Positions 58,945 through 64,000 of a stretch of 64,000 bases of DNA are shown here, in pieces (position 1 is the first letter of the stretch; each line of letters opens with the position of its first letter). The position numbers were made by a program, and so were the translations under genes. Below the pieces are notes generated by a model. It was not told the origin of the DNA. It did not search any database and saw nothing but the letters and a program-made list of their open reading frames with translations. The stretch is taken from contig NW_022098008.1 in assembly GCF_002288925.2 (NCBI RefSeq), forward strand, positions 4,100,889 through 4,164,888, written 5' to 3'. The DNA comes from Delphinapterus leucas (lineage: Eukaryota; Chordata; Mammalia; Artiodactyla; Monodontidae).

Positions 58945-59500
58945 GATGTGAAATGTGAACACACTTTAAATCTCCTTTGGACCCCTGCCAGCAGTTGATC
59001 ATATCCAAAGTATTACCTTAACACTTGTGGTCAAAGAATGCCACCTGCCATATCAGTAAACAAAGGTTGTGGGGACCATCCAGCCATCAGCCACTGTAGC
59101 CGCCCCCAACTGTGCACCCTGAAGGGATTCAGGATGGAGAAAAAGAGGACACTGGCCCCAGATAGCTGAGGTGCGTTATCAAAGGAATGATTCTAATGAC
59201 CCCAGACTCTTGCATCTTCCCATACATAGAAAAGCACTGAATTAATTAATTTGAGATGTCTGGTTATTTTCTTTAATTAGCAGTCATCTTTTGATGTTCA
59301 ACTACCTGTTTTATGTGTTTGTTTTTTGTTTTTTGGGTTGTTTTTGCAAAAACTCCTATAAATCCTGGCTCCCCCCTTACCTCTTCAGAACAGCCCCTTA
59401 GACCTATCTGAGAGACTGTTTCCCAGGCTTACGTCTGCCAAATAAAACATAATTCTCAACTTTTAGGTTGTTCATTTTTTCTCAGTCATCATACCTTAGT
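58945..59500 (+). mobile_element. Endogenous-retrovirus-type LTR, probably solitary
   Basis: The text 'GTTGTGGGGACCATCCAGCC', CATCTTTTGATGTTCAACTA, AAAACTCCTATAAATCCTGG and 'CAAATAAAACATAATTCTCA' is an LTR layout I recognise from cetartiodactyl endogenous retroviruses. A TATA-like box (TATAAAT, 59357) and a polyadenylation signal (AATAAA, 59441-59446) are in the usual order about 80 bases apart. No internal viral genes are adjacent, so it is likely a solo LTR. Its borders are approximate. Confidence 0.6.
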
Positions 59501-59849
59501 GATTCTCATAACCTCTTATGAAGTTTCCTCAGCTTTTAAAACTTTATTTCACTTATCTTACATCCATGCTCATGAAGGGATTTTCACATCCCTAGACCCG
59601 TCTCTTCATTCACCCTAAATGTGAACCTCAATCTGATATTAATCCCAATAATAATCACTGCAACTAATGTTTTCCCTTAATGATGGGTCTAAGAAATTTA
59701 CATCATTTCATCTTTTCAAAACTTCCTCAGATTCTCTTCTCTCTTTTTTTTCTGTTCTAAGACTAAAGCTTTAAATACCTAATCTTATTTTAAATAGAAC
59801 GTGATATTTTGATTTATAATAAGGAGTATATATTTGGACTTCATCCTGT
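59501..59849. other. Short AT-rich stretch between two LTR-like elements
   Basis: No feature was recognised. It might be LTR-flanking or internal remnant sequence. Confidence 0.35.
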
Positions 59850-60585
59850 TCCTGTCACAGAGCTCCTAAAACCCTTGGAATCGCCTAAGTGATGAGAGTA
59901 ATAAATGTGCCTTCTGTATGTCAATGAGGTGACTTTTGGAAAGCCCCTAAGTAACCTAAGGCTGGGGGCTGGTTGTCAGGGAACCCAACCAAGTGATTAG
60001 AGGGTTGGAACTTTCATCCCCACCCTCCTGACCTCTGGGGAAGGGAGAGGAGCTAGAGGTTGAATCCATCACCAATGGTCAATGATTTAATCAGTCCGGC
60101 CTACATAATGAAGGCTCCATAAAAACCCCAAAGCACAAAGTTCGGAGAGTGTCCAGGTGGGTGATCACATGGAAACTGTGGAGAATGGTGCCAGAAGAGA
60201 GTATGGGAGCTCCAAGCCCTTTCCCATACCTTCCCTATGCATCTCTTCTGTCTGGCTCTTCCTGAGTTATCTCCTTTTATGATAATCTGGTAAATTATTA
60301 ACCAAACTGTTTCTCTGAGTTCCATGAGCTGCTCTAGCAAATAAATTGAACCCAAGGAGGGAGTCATTGGAACCTCCAATCTATAACCATCAGTCAGAAT
60401 CACAGTTGACATCTTGGACTTGTGATTGGCATCTGAAGTGTAGGGGGAAATCCTGTAGGACTGAGCCCTTGACATGTGGGATTTGATGCTGCCTCCAAGT
60501 AGACAGTATCAGAAAAGAATTGAGTTGTAGGACACTCAGCTGATGTCAGAGAATTGCTTGAAATGGGGAAAAAAGTCCCACATAT
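59850..60585 (+). mobile_element. Second LTR-like element
   Basis: Landmarks are 'CACCAATGGTCAATGATTTA', CCTACATAATGAAGGCTCCA, CTGTTTCTCTGAGTTCCATG, 'AATTGAACCCAAGGAGGGAG' and TTGAGTTGTAGGACACTCAG. I know this text as a common mammalian retroviral-type LTR but not its subfamily name. It includes AATAAA at 60340-60345. It is non-coding; the minus-strand frame 60101-60475 is not a gene. Confidence 0.55.
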
Positions 60586-61964
60586 CATAAATAGGAGCAG
60601 AATAAGGACACTCAACACAACCCCAACAGTGTCGTGCTAGGCTACTGTTGTGGCTTAATTGTTGAAATACACAGATTTTGCTAAAGGATTTAACCCTTTC
60701 CCTTCAAATCATAAGGGATTTCACATCCTCTTATGAACTACTTCTAACTATAAAAGGATGTTCATTACACAGCATACCACAGTGGCCACCGCCAGCTGTC
60801 AGGGCGACACCAACATGGCAGCTTCTAATCACACCTGCCAACTTATCCACAGACCAGCAGTTGAGAAAAAGGACCAGGGACCATGTGTCTGACAGTGAGG
60901 GAACATGACAGTGTGATATTCCCTGACCACAGAGAAACTAACCATAGATTTATGTGGGTCGGTTTCAACAGAATTGGAAACTGGCTATTTAAAGTGGCCC
61001 CAGCTCCTTAGTCAGTGGTCACTGAGGCATGTGATACAGTTTCTCCTCCAGTTTCAGGAAAGCAAGGAGGAGCTGGTGAAGTCAGTTACTGATTGGACTG
61101 TAAAGAGTCTGGCATCAACCACGGTCATGGCTACACTGACCGTGTTACATGATGGAAGGCAGATCAGGCTTTGGTCGTCATGTACGGAGGAGGGTTGAAC
61201 CAGATCTACACCACAGTGCATTTACTCTGGCGTCGAAGCAGTTCCCACACAGCTTGGGGTGGGGGGCAAGGACCATTCCTCATATTGAAAAGGCAGAGTG
61301 GACAGGCCACACGTGGCATGCAGAGAGTTCTGTGCTGAACTTGTGTATGGGTACATGTGTGTAGCTGTGTGTATACATGTTTGGATGTGTGCATTGGTCA
61401 TGTGTAGATAAAAGAGTGCAAGTTGAAGACAAGCTGGGACCAGCCATGCAGACCCGGCCTTTTGTTACTTGCTGATTTGATGTGAAACTTCCTTGCTGGC
61501 TGTACCTGCACATCTAAAGTTCTTAGGTTTAAACTCTGTTGGTCCAATGAATGCCAAGAAAACGAGTTTCCTCTGATATCCAGTGGTTTGGGCATTAGGG
61601 AGATACAGTCATAGAAACATTAGACGTGTTGGTACTAGTTCCATTTCATTTATTTGGAAAACACCTGCCCGCTGGATTCTAAGGAAATCAAGACACTTGC
61701 ATGGAGGGAGAGCCAGGGTTGACTTGCTCTCGCCAGGCACAGCAAACGTCCTCTTTGATAAACTGATAAAATGTCCAAAAACCAACAGTGCATTCTGGAG
61801 AGTTGTTGAATTGGAAGACCGCAGATGCACCAGGAGGTCTCTCAAAGTACATTAAAAATCCACACTTTAGCATCAAGCGTAGAGAGAAGTGTTTCATGAG
61901 TTCCAATTCATTCAGCCATGCATTGCCATTGCCAGCGCACATGGATTTCAAAACACTTAAAGAA
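60586..61964. other. Intergenic stretch, no recognised feature
   Basis: Short overlapping open frames only. A GT-rich run lies near 61345-61390. Confidence 0.4.
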
Positions 61965-62105
61965 TTACTTTACCCACTTTGGCTTATTTGATCCTCAGAG
62001 AAACCAGATGACATGGCAAGAACAGGATGCCCCTCCCTCTTCTACAGGTAAGATGCAGGCTCGGGGAGTGCAGTGACGTGTCCTGTGAGCAGTAAGATGA
62101 GATCG
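61965..62105 (+). mobile_element. MIR-like SINE remnant
   Basis: TTTGATCCTCAGAGAAACCA, CCTCTTCTACAGGTAAGATG and GTGACGTGTCCTGTGAGCAG match the right half of MIR in the 'tttaatcctcacaac' to 'acagatgagg' orientation. It is diverged. Confidence 0.6.
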
Positions 62106-62937
62106 GCCCCCAGCCCCCTTGTGGGGACTTGTTTCCAGGACTGCCCTTGCTCAGGCCTTTTCACAGAAAGGTGCCACCAGCTTGGAATACAAAACACGCA
62201 GCTTCATAAGCATTTCACTTAGGTGTCTCTTCCTTTCCGATACACTCTCTCTCTTGCTCTCTCTCTCCCACACACACCTACTACAATAAATACAAAACAA
62301 AGTCTCCTTAAAAAATAATTGTTATCAAAACATCTTAACTGTGTTAGTGAGATGCAAATGTGATTATGCATGGATACAGAATTCACAGTTCACTCAACAG
62401 AAAAACAAGAGCTAACATCATCTTTCCTTGAAGACGTTTTCATTGGTTACCACTCAGGAAAATTACTCCTTGGAGAATCTTTAATGTAAAATTCTCATTT
62501 GTTGTGAGCAATGCTGAACCACCGTTAACAGCCGCAATCCCACTGGGAGGCCTATCTGCCCAGCAGCACCAGCCTGGTGTGGCCATGCCTCTCCCTCTGG
62601 TTCGCCACACGAAGACAGTCTGCCAAAAACTGAAGCCCACTTCACTTTCTCCCTGATTATGAAATTCTCTCATAGTCACTGTAGGGGGGTTAGAAAGTAC
62701 TGGAGAAAATTAAAAGAGAAAGGAAGGAAGGAGGAAGATCACTGATCCCACCAGCTGGAAATAATCACTATGAGACTTTTTTGTATATTTCCTTCCAGCC
62801 TTTTTAGAAGTATTTTGTGATTGCAACTCTGTGGTTGTTAAGATTCCTACTCCATTCAAAAATAAACTTGCAGAATTGGTATTGGATGTACAGAATCTCA
62901 CAATGGAAGAGTGAAGGGGTAAGAAAGAATATGTGTG
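62106..62937. other. Intergenic stretch, no recognised gene
   Basis: A CT-rich run at 62243-62272 is the only simple repeat. No exon was found. Confidence 0.4.
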
Positions 62938-62952
62938 TGCGTATATATATGC

Positions 62953-62987
<35 letters not shown>

Positions 62988-63068
62988 CATAACTGAATCA
63001 CTTCGCTGTACAGCAGAAGTTCACACAACGCTGTAAATCAACTATACTTCAATTAAAAAAAAAAAGAG
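62938..63068 (+). mobile_element. Short L1 3' end preceded by (TA)n(CA)n
   Basis: TATATA and ACACAC runs (62940-62985) precede GAATCACTTCGCTGTACAGC and AAATCAACTATACTTCAATT with an A tail at 63055-63066. This is the very 3' end of an L1. Confidence 0.8.
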
Positions 63069-63566
63069 TGAGGAGACCAATAGCTCCAGAAAGGTATTCC
63101 CTTGCCCAGGACTTGCCTCGGGAGGGTCTGGGGGCTGTAAGTGTGTATCGACCAGGGGCTGCTGGCTTCAGTCTAACTCATTTGCCTGCTCTACCCACTG
63201 GGTTTCCGTGCGTGCTTATGTTTTGAAAGTAGGGTGGTTTAAAATGCTGCCTGCTTCTTTCTGTAAAGGACAGAATCACACTTTCTCGTGTTGTTTTCAC
63301 GGTGTACCCACCACCATCTAGTCCAACACATTTCCACTCCAGGGACACGCCTGCCAAGCCCTCGAGCTGTGTCTCAAGGTCAAGCATCTGACAGCATGAG
63401 AGAGACACTTCCTAGCTTCTTAGTAATTTAATTTTGTGGAAAGCATATTCTTCCTGAATTTCAGATATTCTCAAGCGTGCTGCTAAAGCATCTGGGTGAG
63501 TATGTAGGGGGTGAGAAATTTACAGTACAACTCAGATTTTCAAGACTAGATATGGCCTCTTGATTT
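63069..63566. other. Intergenic stretch, no recognised feature
   Basis: Nothing was recognised beyond short open frames. Confidence 0.4.
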
Positions 63567-63704
63567 TTTATTTTTTTATTTATTTCTTTTTCTGGCCACG
63601 CCATGAGGCACTCAGGACCTTCGTTCCCCGACCAGAGATCAAACCCATGCCCAGTGCATTGGAAGTACAGAGTCTTAACCACTGGACAACCAGGGAAGTC
63701 CCCA
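63567..63704 (-). mobile_element. Short tRNA-derived SINE, minus strand
   Basis: A T-rich left end, then TTTTTCTGGCCACGCCATGA, 'GACCAGAGATCAAACCCATG' and TTAACCACTGGACAACCAGG, ending at CCC. It is flanked by a perfect 12-base direct repeat GCCTCTTGATTT (63555-63566 and 63705-63716). Confidence 0.9.
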
Positions 63705-63716
63705 GCCTCTTGATTT

Positions 63717-64000
63717 CTTTATACTGAACTGAAATCATTCAAGTGCCTATCATACTGCTGACGGCAGAGAAAACTTGAGCTGGCTAGTGAACCATCAACT
63801 TCTCTCGCTGCTGTTTTTCTGATGAAAGTGTTTGGTCATGTTAGAGCTCACAGCCTCTGCCAGGGACACTCTCTCTTCCAAGGGGGCCCCAAGGGCCTTT
63901 CTTCCAAAGGTGGTCGCCCAGGATCCAGGGCTCCTCTCCACCTAGGAGCTCCCTGCCCTGCAGTGCGCATCCTTTGGTGTCCTCAGCTAGAGGGCCTCGT
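63717..64000. other. Intergenic stretch at window end, no feature
   Basis: No exon or repeat was recognised. Confidence 0.4.

Overview
This is mammalian nuclear DNA, almost certainly from a whale or dolphin. The best species clue is the tRNA-derived SINE family that recurs in both orientations (8405-8726, 20534-20795, 32297-32640, 51447-51655, 63567-63704). The 51447-51655 copy matches the CHR-type SINE that is abundant in cetaceans. The L1 3' ends are of cetartiodactyl type. There are no bacterial-style genes, operons or CRISPR arrays. The species call rests on remembered repeat consensus sequences and was not checked by a search.

One gene is recognisable: the 3' part of ADAMTS16, on the plus strand. 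Five exons were found (16536-16737, 16844-17038, 19961-20185, 28842-28989, 29753-29868). All have canonical AG/GT boundaries, matching phases and no stops or frameshifts. They encode about 294 C-terminal residues of this secreted metalloprotease: four thrombospondin type 1 (TSP1) repeats, each with six cysteines and an O-fucosylation motif, then a six-cysteine PLAC domain. The 3'UTR runs to about 30910, with an AATAAA at 30884-30889. The protease, disintegrin, cysteine-rich and spacer exons must lie upstream of the window; no further exon was recognised in 1-16535, which is read as intron. From about 30.9 kb to 64 kb the DNA looks intergenic.

Layout. 1-16.5 kb is intron with MIR, L1, hAT, SINE and LTR-like repeats and a 14-bp minisatellite (6936-7312). 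16.5-30.9 kb holds the ADAMTS16 3' exons, their introns and the 3'UTR. 30.9-64 kb is a graveyard of L1, SINE, MaLR-type LTR, other LTR, MIR and simple repeats, including a nested stack at 31243-33315.

The most unusual structure is a 38-copy, 19-20-bp minisatellite (17032-17756). It starts exactly on the 5' splice junction of the second ADAMTS16 exon, so it repeats that exon's splice donor (CAG|GTAGGT and variants) through the first 0.7 kb of the intron. About a dozen copies are strong donor-like sites and one is a perfect CAG|GTAAGT. No new enzyme or defence system was found.
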